Assembly: GCA_027563935.2 (NCBI GenBank)
Contig: CM050447.1
Span: 78,043,461-78,107,460, forward strand
Direction of reading: 5' to 3'
DNA: 64,000 bases
Source of the DNA: Costus lasius
Lineage: Eukaryota > Streptophyta > Magnoliopsida > Zingiberales > Costaceae
The notes under the pieces are model-generated. The model saw nothing but the letters and a program-made list of their open reading frames with translations. It did not search any database and was not told where the DNA came from. The position numbers and the translations under genes were made by a program. Position 1 is the stretch's first letter; the number at the start of each line of letters is the position of its first letter. This document shows positions 55,206-64,000 of the stretch, in pieces.

Positions 55206-55223
55206 CCTATAGCTCTGATACCA
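55206..55223 (-). other. Primer-binding site (initiator tRNA-Met) of the non-autonomous element
   Basis: The minus strand reads TGGTATCAGAGCTATAGG, seven bases from the LTR at 55231. It fixes orientation. Confidence 0.82.
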
Positions 55224-55230
55224 TTTAAAT

Positions 55231-57143
55231 TGTCACGCCCCGGCGGAAGCCGGCTATTTCTAGCTCAGGGTTCCCCAGGGAGTAACAATATTGATAGGAA
55301 CCAGAGAACTACAATAATCACCATTCATTTATTTAATAAATAATCCAAATTTGACATCAACAGCTTTATAACACAATATCTGAATACAACTATCCAAATT
55401 ATCAACTGAATAAAATACAAAAGGCAACTATCTCAACTCGGACTGGTATCTGCTCTCTACTCTATCCGTCCCAAAAGCTAACTCTGTACCTAGAAGAGAA
55501 ACAAAGGGAGTTAGCAAAAATGCTAAGTAGGAATCAACAAACATGGTGAGGGAATCAAATAACAGGATAATACAATAACTGAAACAACAATATACAATTA
55601 ATATAAGAATGTCGTGCAAATCATCAAGCTGGCCAACAGATCTCACTTAAGAGCCGCACTCATTTTCAGAGTGTTTCCACTATTGCTCATGCAATGGAAC
55701 GACTGTCCTAAACAGCCCGGAGTGTTGCGTCCAACACTGACATCCGTAGTATTGTCCTAAAGACAACTGGCGGTGCCGTACCGGCATCTCAGATAGTCCG
55801 ATGCGCGTCGGAACTATAACTCAGATAAACAGGCCACTGGAGAATAAATCATCCAGGTCAGCGGTCAAAATATATCACGACTTTATCATCTCAGATTTAC
55901 AGCGGTTCCACATACTTATACGTCAATATCTTAGATACACAATTGTTCAATCAGGTTCATAAGCCAATAAATCAGATATCTCAACACAGTTTCTTTTATC
56001 GTGCACACAGAAATAGAATATGACCAAGGAACAAGATAAATGAGGTCAACTGAATTACAGAAACAAATCAAGCAGATGAAGCAATCAGATATCAGTGTCA
56101 ATCAATTCTATCATATGCATCATATATCAAACAAAAGGATTAAGTAGCAAATCCTATTATTGACACTGTAAGAAAGGAGTAGGGTAAGATTCCTACCTCA
56201 AGTGCTGTTATTCTGAATCCTTTTGAAAAGTCAATAAGTTTGTATATCAAACAATGCAAGCCGATTATTGGATCAACCACTCTGTAACATGAATTTGTAC
56301 ATGAACTCTATCATTAAACATTCTAATTTGAAAACCAAAACTACCAACAGGTAGAACATAACCCTAAACCTAGAGAACCAGCCTCATATCATATGAACCG
56401 AACCTAAAACCCAATGAACCGGACAGAATTGCACTAAACCGATCAAATTCACCCTGAACCAAGTTAAACTGAGACTTCTAACTTCAATTACAAAAAATAT
56501 AAACCTCATCTAAAGCTATACAGACTACCATTAGATAGAAAATTTAATTACCTTTCCAAAGACTACCTGAACCGGCCAGGATTCGACCTAATCGGGGTCG
56601 AACCGGTCTAAATTCAATTACTGACCCAAACTGGAATTGAACTGCTCGGTCCGGTTCAAATCAATTTCAAAACAGCCGATGGTTTATTTCAAAATAAACC
56701 GAACCCAAAACTTAAATAAAACTCGAACCAGCCTAAATCGATTTCAATATAGCCGACGGTTTATTTCTAAATAAACCGCCAAACCCTAAATTTGAAATCG
56801 GTCCAGCCATTCAAACCGCGCCGCCTGCCCGCCGCCGCGCAAGGCTGCCGGACTCGCGTCCGCTGCTTGTGCCGGCGAGCTCGCGAGAACGCGTCGAACA
56901 TCGGATCGACTCCAAATTTCTCCAGAAGATTTATAACAACGAAAAGAAGCTCCTCGACGAAGCTTCTTTTTATAATTTCAACGAAAAGAAGCTCCCCACT
57001 AGCGCAAATCAAATTCCTTTTAAAAAATCATATTTTAAAACCTTAAAAAAATTTTCCAAAAATTCAAAAAAAAATTCCTAAAATTCTAAAAATATAAATT
57101 CTGATATTTCTAAAATTATAAAAAGAAAATCAAGGTTATAACA
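55231..57143 (-). repeat. 5' LTR of the non-autonomous element, internally deleted
   Basis: It matches the left LTR closely up to about 56960. It then lacks about 650 bp and rejoins at about 57001. At the join the phrase AACGAAAAGAAGCTCC occurs twice (56938-56953, 56980-56995), consistent with repair using local template. The tRNA-like modules lie in the deleted part. Confidence 0.85.
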
Positions 57144-58392
57144 ATACCATCCAAGGAACAAGGGCGAGGCGCCAATTGCTTCCATATGAAGCAAATTGCA
57201 CCAACTCCTCCCCATTATGCCCATAGGCGCCAATGGGGGAGATTGATCCCGTTTATATACTTTTAACCCATTGTCTCTTCATGACAACTTGTTATTGGGC
57301 CTCATTGGGTAATGAGCTAGCCCAAACTTCATTACAAAGATTGATTAAGCCATTGGATCCAATCCAATGCAACCCAAAGTCAAATGTGACTAACCATGGT
57401 CAATTTCAGGTCAACCTACCAAAAATGAAGTTTGCCTCCAATAACTCTCTTCCATCTCATCAGGCCCATTGGCACTGATGAAATCTCCCAAATAGATCCG
57501 AGTTATCCAATAACTCGATCATAAGGTTTTCCGATCAATACGAGAACTCGAGTATCAAGGTGTGCAACCCTGTAGGTTCCTCTGACATTGGCAGTGCTGA
57601 CCTAAGGTCACCACAAGCAGTGAGTGGCACCTAGCAGTGCATCACTGCTACCCAAGTCATCGGAATAGATATCGACATCGACATCTCCATCATCGCAACT
57701 AGGTACAGATGCATTATAGTCTCTTTGCCAAACTGATATCCGGACAAGTGTGTCACCACTTATTTTCACCCAATCACATGGTCATAACTAAATTAGGTTC
57801 TCACCTGGGTATGGCCATACACTTTCAGTCATAGAACCATAGGGGGCCCCATGGATATCATACTTCCCTCAGGAAGGGGCAAATCCTCTATCTGTATATT
57901 AACCTTCTCATATGGGTTGTTGCATGCTCAATGACAACCATTATGACCTCCCAACTATGGTGAGGTGTTAGGTTGTATCAAAGCATGTTCCTAACCATAT
58001 AGAAGAGTCAATGACCTAAAGTCAAAGGATCAATGCATCTCCTGTCACTTGTGAGGATAACTCATGACACCAAGTCATTGCCTCACAACGGGTCGGTCCA
58101 ATATATCTATCACTGATATACCCATATGTCTGCGTCAGCACCTCGTACCTAATCAGCCCATATACCAGTCTCACAAGTACCATAGTTGTCTCATATCCAC
58201 TAAGGTACATTTACTGGGGATATGAGGTTGAGCACAGATCCAATCTGTCTCCAAGGACATATCATGTGAGAACATAATTGCAGATGTAAACTAAACATGA
58301 TAACGACAAAGCTAGAATGATATATAAGAAATATCCATGTCAAATAGCACAAAAATAGACCAAAACTAGGTCTTAGGGCATAAACACCAACA

Positions 58393-58620
58393 ACAATATC
58401 AAAAATCTAACCTAGAGACCATGCTTGAAAATTTTATAACTGAACAAAACAAGAGGTATGAAAAGCATAAGCAGAGTAATCATGAATTATCTGAGTAAGT
58501 TACATGACTTTCATCTAAGGTGGATTCATTAGCTACATATGGAAAGATGCTAGAAACTCAAATAGCACAACGGGTCTTCTTCCATACCTCTAGGTAGATT
58601 ACTAGAAAAAACTAGTACTA
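58393..58620 (+). pseudogene. Athila-type gag segment, second part
   Basis: The frame resumes as NIKNLTLETMLENFITEQNK, RYEKHKQS and later LATYGKMLETQIAQ, the conserved C-terminal gag pattern of Athila elements (a leucine-rich 'ETMLxxFI' and 'LETQIAQ' pair). Stops occur near 58497. About 200 bp of A-rich sequence follow before the protease. Confidence 0.7.
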
Positions 58621-58829
58621 AACCTTAGAGAACATTGCAATACCCTATAAATCCAAGGAGAAAAATTATAGAAATAATCAAAAAATTGAAAATTTAAAAA
58701 TTTAAAAACTTGAAGAAAAAGAAAAAGAAGAAATCAAGAGTCCAAATTTCTTAATCATTAAAGACATACCTGTTGAGAAAAGATTGGACTTGTGAAATAA
58801 GATAAAGATTTTATAATTTTCTTAAAGTT

Positions 58830-59363
58830 TTGAGAGAGCATGAGGTAGATGTCTCTTTTTCTGATTCTAAAACATCTACCAATTCTGAAATTATTGAAAT
58901 ACCTAGTAATATTAAAATACTTCCTAAATTACAAGACCTTAGATCTTTTTATATATCATGCTCTATTAATTATATAATTTTTAATTATATTTTATGTGAT
59001 ACAGGGGCTAACATGAGTCTAATGCCATATTTAGTATATTCACAGCTAAATCTTAATAATTTGTAGCCCACTAACACAGTCTTGCATATGGTAGATCGAT
59101 CTATGAGGAGTTCGGCTGGTTTACATTTTGATATGCTTGTAGATATACTTGAATTTATAGTACCCATTGATTTTATTGTCATGGATATAGAAGAAGACCC
59201 AATTTCACTAATCATCTTTAGGAGACCCTTTTTGGCCATGGTAGGGGCACACATGAATTTAAGAGAGGGGAGATTACATTTAGACTACGATGAAAATTTT
59301 GATCCTAGAATATTAAATGATCCAACTTTTGCAAGATACCCACATAACATTAAGCCAACATAA
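58830..59363 (+). pseudogene. Athila-type retropepsin
   Basis: The reading LPKLQDLRSFYISCSI then CDTGANMSLMP has the DTG catalytic motif. After a TAG at 59064-59066 it continues as VDRSMRSSAGLHFDML, VPIDFIVMDIEEDP and LIIFRRPFLAMVGAHMNLREG, the full retropepsin of Athila/Tat elements. RT and integrase do not follow. Confidence 0.82.
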
Positions 59364-60504
59364 AAGAAACCTATCAAAGGTCAAGCTAGTGACCTAAAAG
59401 ATGTGCTTGTTGAGTGGTAACCTAATATTTTATTTATTTATATAATTTTATTTTTATTTTTATTTTCTTTATTTTGTTAATTTTCTTTGTAATTAATTTT
59501 ATACTTTTTTAGGGAGAAACTCAAGAATCGAACTAGAAATTCTTTATCTTTATAGTTTTTAGGGATTTTGGAAATTTTTCTAAAATTTTTTATGTAGGTC
59601 TTGGAATCACGGGCCATGATCATAATCACAGTTGTGATTCTGTTAATTTGTCTTCAATAGATGAAAACACAAAGCGAACATCAAAAGGAATCATGCCCAT
59701 GACCCTCCAACGTTCACCTTGCTGATCTCAATGGGCAGAAATCTCTACCATATTTAGACCTCGCTGGACCTTGACCAAGCTCAACAAATTCCTCCACTAA
59801 TCACTTGAGCCATCGAGAGCATCTGTACAAGCTTTCGCCTTGTTGTGATTCACAAAAGAAAGTTTTCTCAATTCCTAGAAAGATTTTGAGTATCAAATCC
59901 CTCTTATGGCATGCTAATCCATCAAAAATTCACTGTCAATCGACGCACCCCCTTGTGCTTGAGCTCCAACAAGATTTTGACAGCCGGCAAGCTCAAAACT
60001 GAGACGAATCACCAAAGCCCCTTTTCGGTGACCACCTCTCATGCTTCGCCAAAAAAGTCTTAACACTTCAAATTCACCTCGGCTACTACTACTTCCTTCC
60101 TCTAGTTGTGAGGAGACACCGCAGCCAACCGTCTCAAAGATTTCTTCACCAGCAGCCATCGAATTATAGCTTCAGCAGCAAGAAATCTGCCAGTGACGAG
60201 AGTTCTAGCCGCCAGAAAATAGAGTTTCCTATTATTTTAATAATTTCTGCTTTGACTGAGCTGAATATACCTTTTCTCCAAAAAATTTTCCTTCTCCACC
60301 TCATTAAAGAGATAGTTCCTGAAGAACCAGAGCCGAACAGAAGCAACGTTCACCGCTGACGACAAGTATTTCAGCCGCCGGTGACAAACCCTACAATCTG
60401 CACTTTCACAACCAAGAACGTAATCATGACCATGGTTCTAGGTAAAATTTTTCTAAAAGCAAATTTCTACCATAAGTTTATTTTTTAGGTATATAACTCA
60501 TTTT
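59364..60504 (+). other. Athila non-coding region after protease
   Basis: A decayed GGGAGGCAACC-like motif (about 59404-59422, gcttgttgagtggtaacc) lies only 40 bp after the protease, so RT-integrase has been deleted or was never present. An A/T-rich tract, CATGATCATAATCAC words and a non-coding segment similar to 24,900-25,500 follow. LTR boundaries are not resolved. Confidence 0.45.
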
Positions 60505-62250
60505 TGATGCGGACAGGAACCACAAGCCACGAAGATACAAGTGGAGCCTAAAGGTGCCATAGACAAAGACTGGTGAGGTCACAAATAAGCTAGCATGCTT
60601 AATCAAAAGCTAGCTCAATAAATAACAAAGTGAAGCTCAAGTCACATTCCAAATAACAAGTTGCTGCATACAAATCCACAACCGAGACCTACATCGAGCA
60701 CAAGAGGAAACAAAGGATTTAATCAAATCTTGGATCTCATCCAACGGCAACACTCATCTTCATCAACGCTGGAACCTTGCGACGTTCATCTTCAACCAAA
60801 GATGGAAGCTCTCCAACGCACGTTTGCAACCAACGTTCATCTCCAGCCAAGAAAGGAAACTTCTCCAACGTATCCCCTCAACGTCTCTCCCTGCAGCCAA
60901 AGAAAGAAGCTTCAACGTTCACCCCAACGTCTCTCCCATCTTCTCTATATGTATCACGCATCCATGCTTGTAATCGATAGTTTTTTGAATGAATGAAATA
61001 GTTTCTTCGTCCATGAAATCGGATGTCTCCTTTCTCCTCTGAGGCGCTTGTGTCGCCTATCCTTCCCCTCACCTCCTTCTAGGGCTGAGCCCCTTCCTCC
61101 TCTCTTCCCCTCTACCTCTAATTCTCCTTCTCTGTTCGCTGTAATCATCCGCAACTTCAGCCCAGATTTCGAAACTTTGCGACTTCGCCGCCGACGATCC
61201 ACCGGCCGGATCTCCACGAGACTTCGGCCACCACTCTCTCTCCCCAAGACGAAGCCACAGCCACCGGCATCCATCCATCCGACTCTCCGATCACCGGAAT
61301 CGAAACTTCCTTTCGATCCCCTGTTCTCGCCCTGATTCCGCCCTCAGATCCGCCTTTCATCGTCGATCTCCTCCGTCCGGCCATCTTTCATCTCCAAACT
61401 CCGGCCACATCCTCTCCTCAGCCACAGCATCCTCCAGTAGTAGCAGGTTCCGAGTTCGTGCACCACCGGTTGTCCGGCGACGAACTCTGCTCCATCGCGC
61501 AACGTCCCCTGTTTCCGCCAGTCTTCCGCCCCAGCTCCACCTTTCCTCGTCGCCCTCCTCCGACCGGCCACCATTCGACCTCAAACTCCGGCCACGACGT
61601 CCCCACAACCATACCAACCTCCAGTTGTAGCAGGTCCGGCGAACGACCACCACCCGACGAACGGCGGCCACCTCTGCTCCACACTCGCGCCTCCCCTGTT
61701 CTGCTGAACAGCGCATCCCCGCCCCCGCCTGCGTTGCCACCCTCGCCTCACCCCACCACCAGCCGTCGGTGTTCCGACGATACCGACGTCGCCTCGTCTC
61801 CTCCTTGCTTCCAAATCCTCCGACGAGCAATCCACGCTCAAGCGTCGATGAACGACGCAAACCTTGCGTTCCCTGTTTCTGATCTCCATGAATTTCCTGC
61901 CTCAACTTTCTGTTCGCTAATCTGAATCTGTTTGTTTGCGCAGGTATTTTTAGCAATCGGCGCCACCAAAATCTTGATCTTTGGCGTCATGAGGAAGAAC
62001 TCACTTTGCTCTGCGAGAGGACGAGTTGATCCAACTGAAGCTACAATGGATCAGTCCGAAAGACATGACAACTCCTCGTAAATAATATTTTGTAGCACTA
62101 AAGTCTATTTGCTATTTTCTAGCTGTTTTCTGAATTTTACACTTTATTTTGAAAATTAAAAATAATAATAATAATAATAATCGGGCTTTAATTAGTATCA
62201 TATTTCGTGTCTCCACCCTGCATCTTATTTCGTGTCTCCCCCCTGCATCA
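60505..62250. mobile_element. Solo-LTR-like insertion with atttt target duplication
   Basis: It has termini TGATGCGGACAGG and CCCCCTGCATCA (inverted TGATGC/GCATCA) and 5-bp duplications atttt at 60500-60504 and 62251-62255. It is 1,746 bp, with a GC-rich middle (61050-61920) and no recognisable protein. The end carries a doubled ATTTCGTGTCTCC phrase. Removing it restores similarity to 25.5 kb. Family unknown; most likely a solo LTR. Confidence 0.7.
62157..62182. repeat. AAT microsatellite
   Basis: About eight AAT units lie near the end of the LTR-like insertion. Confidence 0.85.
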
Positions 62251-62255
62251 ATTTT

Positions 62256-62766
62256 TCTATAAATTTTATTATCAACAACCTTTTGGAAGCAACCATGAAG
62301 CGAAAGGTTTACATGTCAAGGCCAAGGCCGAGACAAAGCACACTGGAATTGGAGTTAGATGATGAAATTAGGTTCCAGAATTTAGAATAGCAAACCAAGC
62401 TTTGAACGTTGTCGAAATGGAAATTCATTAATACTAGGTACATAGACCTAGAAACTCTACGCACCTTAGGAATTGCTGAAGACGTACAGTGGATGTTCGA
62501 ATGGGTTGGCATGACGAAGGCTATGTCGAGATAGGGACACCTATAGTACCTGGACTAACTATGGAATTCCTCTCATCTTTGAACATCCAAGTCTCCAATG
62601 ATAATGACTCTGATCCATATTAGATTTCTTTTCATTTAAGAAACTAAGAAATTTTTATAGATTTATCACAGATAAATGACATATGCAAATTTCCTGAGGA
62701 TGGAACTAGGTGCATGCTTAGTGAATTCAACAAGCAAGAATTCTGGTGACGCTAACAAAGTAATTG
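62256..62766 (+). pseudogene. Athila-type gag start, second element
   Basis: The ATG at about 62295 opens KRKVYMSRPRPRQ, LELELDDEIRFQNLE and a TAG. Further readings KFINTRYIDLETLRTLGIAE, FLSSLNIQVSNDNDSD and IDLSQINDICKFPEDGTR match Athila ORF1. The parallel copy is at 25.57-25.88 kb. Several stops and frame changes are present. It is cut by a chromoviral LTR at 62767. Confidence 0.7.
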
Positions 62767-63651
62767 ATGTAGGGACTATAGGAGGGTTGGTCCTTAGTGC
62801 CGTACTCTATGATGTTTACATAATGCATAGAAATCGTGAGAGGGTCTTGAGACGAGGGAAGTCAAATCACTCGAAAAGTATAGCAAGAAACACGGGAAAT
62901 CGGTGCGAATTCGTTTCGAGGCAATACTAATGCGAGAGAAATCCAACGGCACCCAAAATTATTGAAATTCACTCACTAACCTCTAGAGCAATTTTAAGCA
63001 CAGCACGAATGGGGTTTGCGGATCGCGAGGTCAGCTCGCGCGCCTATGCACCTGCGAACAAACCAACGAACAAGGAAACCATCCACGACTCTGGCGCTCA
63101 GATGCTTGTGGGTGAGAGGGCGAAAGAAACTGAACATGGAAAGAGCGTCTAGTAACAGGTGAACCTGACCCACCCGGAACGGTGGGATTTACTTCTCAAA
63201 AAGTAGGAAACACTTCGAGTCGAGACACCAGTCACCGACTCTTACAAATTCTGAAGACGAAGCTACTTCGTCTTCCACACAAGCTGGAGGCACTCTTGCT
63301 CACCAGGAGAACTCTACCTCTAAGAGAACTAAGGAACACAACACCCCAGCCTCATCTTTTATAGAACAAGGGGGGAGGGAACAAGACAAAGCAGAAAAGA
63401 CAAACAACTTTAACAACTAACTACTCCTGCAAGCCACAAAGGTGGTCAAGCTGCTAGTACAAGACAAAACAAAACAAACTTCTACCTAATATTCTATGAA
63501 GCTGGCACATGATCTTCTGGTCTTCGTATAGAGGCGGTTGGGCAGTCAGACGCGTTCAGAGCATACCGCGACAAAGCAACAGAATTTGGACGTCGTGGGC
63601 TGGGTTACGATGGATGTGGCACGCTCTTGGGCTGTGTTGCTAAGATGATTG
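62767..63651 (-). repeat. Chromoviral LTR related to gypsy A, truncated
   Basis: It begins TGATGTAGGGACTATAGGAG and shares the order and phrases of gypsy A LTRs (ggttggtccttag, gagagggtcttgagacgaggg, a minus-strand TATAAAAGATG box near 63352-63362). About 885 bp are present before the copia LTR interrupts it. Confidence 0.75.
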
Positions 63652-64000
63652 TGTTGGGGTATGCCCTTAAGGCTAATGTTTGAGGCCTTGGGATTGTAAG
63701 AGTATCATGTATAAACTTTTAAGTTTATAAAGGCAATAGTTGTTATTCAGGTTGTTACCTTGTCTGCTGTAATAAGTGTACTACTGAATAATGTCTCAAA
63801 GCTGTTCAGCTAGGCTGACATGCAATAATGTCCTTAGTCGATATATCTTGGTGAACATGAGACAGCCTTGATATGGTTAAGACTAATATGTGTTCTAATC
63901 TTATAGGATGCTTCGAGCATGGAATAAGATGTAGACTCATGGGTACATTGGATGTACTGGACAGACCCTACTAGGATATTCAATTGTTTGTCACAATGTG
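63652..64000 (+). repeat. Copia LTR (young family), cut by window end
   Basis: It starts TGTTGGGGTATGCCCTTAAG and follows the solo LTR at 32528 nearly base for base, with small changes. Whether a full element or a solo LTR follows is outside the window. Confidence 0.88.

Larger units (their letters stand above)
52322..57143 (-). mobile_element. Non-autonomous LTR retrotransposon with very long LTRs and 348-bp interior
   Basis: The ends are TGTCACGCCCCGG and GGTTATAACA, with duplications atacc at 52317-52321 and 57144-57148. The left LTR is 2,561 bp and the right 1,913 bp; the interior is 54883-55230. The primer site (iMet) adjoins the right LTR and a purine tract AAGGGGTGGATAA adjoins the left, so it is on the minus strand. 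It has no gag or pol. LTR start, purine tract and a trace reading GGACCAAATTCTT resemble Tekay/Del chromoviruses, so it may be a deletion derivative mobilised in trans. The LTRs are highly similar outside the deletion, so it is fairly young. Confidence 0.88.
51527..58392 (-). repeat. Copia solo LTR (second family), split by a nested LTR element
   Basis: Two pieces, 51527-52321 and 57149-58392, together align with the solo LTR at 36805-38760. They start TGTTGGGAAACCCCGG and end AACACCAACA. Removal of the nested element rejoins them. The flanking bases gcaat (51522-51526) and acaat (58393-58397) match at four of five positions, a likely decayed duplication. It interrupts Athila gag. Confidence 0.85.

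Noticed and set aside
61048..61956. Proline/serine-rich frames up to 199 codons
   Set aside because: GC-rich part of an LTR-like insertion. Long frames on both strands are a composition effect.

Overview
This window is a repeat-dominated stretch of a flowering-plant nuclear genome. The evidence is plant-specific transposon families (Angela/BARE-like Ty1-copia, Athila/Tat-like and chromoviral Ty3-gypsy, plant L1 LINE, PIF/Harbinger), primer-binding sites complementary to plant initiator tRNA-Met and tRNA-Asp, and one FAR1-RELATED SEQUENCE (FRS) type gene. I cannot assign a species. I see only one convincing host gene, at 43.2-45.6 kb; almost everything else is mobile DNA, much of it nested.

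Layout: 1-3,428 is a minus-strand Athila/Tat-like LTR element (an acidic ORF, a tRNA-Asp primer site and one LTR). It has inserted into the 3' end of a minus-strand L1-type LINE (3,429-8,278, resuming 17,406 to about 18,000). That LINE was later split by a young, apparently intact Ty1-copia element (8,279-17,400, 5-bp duplication gttgc, 1,294-codon gag-pol, LTRs differing at about 4 bases plus 1 indel). From 18,022-24,885 lies a decayed minus-strand chromovirus (gypsy A) that has lost its RT active-site segment. An Athila gag fragment follows (24,886-25,885), then a related plus-strand chromovirus (gypsy B, 25,886-32,518). A copia solo LTR (32,528-34,200, duplication gtaat) sits inside a Tekay/Del-type integrase remnant whose chromodomain end is at 35.9-36.05 kb.

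From 36,240-39,316 is a PIF/Harbinger-like non-autonomous element (TTA duplication) that itself carries a copia solo LTR (36,805-38,760, duplication cgaag). It lies between 152-bp inverted arms of a gypsy LTR end. A degenerate copia pol remnant occupies 40.1-41.4 kb. The FRS-like gene, with tandem FAR1 DNA-binding domains, a MULE-type transposase core and a SWIM zinc finger, is at 43,167-45,596. It is followed by a two-gene PIF/Harbinger element (transposase 46.8-48.2 kb, Myb-like gene 48.3-49.3 kb), now carrying stop codons.

From about 50 kb to 62.8 kb is Athila-type sequence (gag, protease, then a second gag start). It is broken by a copia solo LTR (51,527-58,392), which is in turn broken by a non-autonomous LTR element with very long LTRs and a 348-bp interior (52,322-57,143, duplication atacc). 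A further LTR-like insertion (60,505-62,250, duplication atttt) follows. The window ends with a chromoviral LTR interrupted by a third copy of the young copia family's LTR.

The functional picture is therefore one host regulatory-type gene in heterochromatin-like DNA. Around it are one candidate autonomous copia element, several solo LTRs that record recombinational loss, and two or three non-autonomous LTR families that would depend on proteins supplied from elsewhere.
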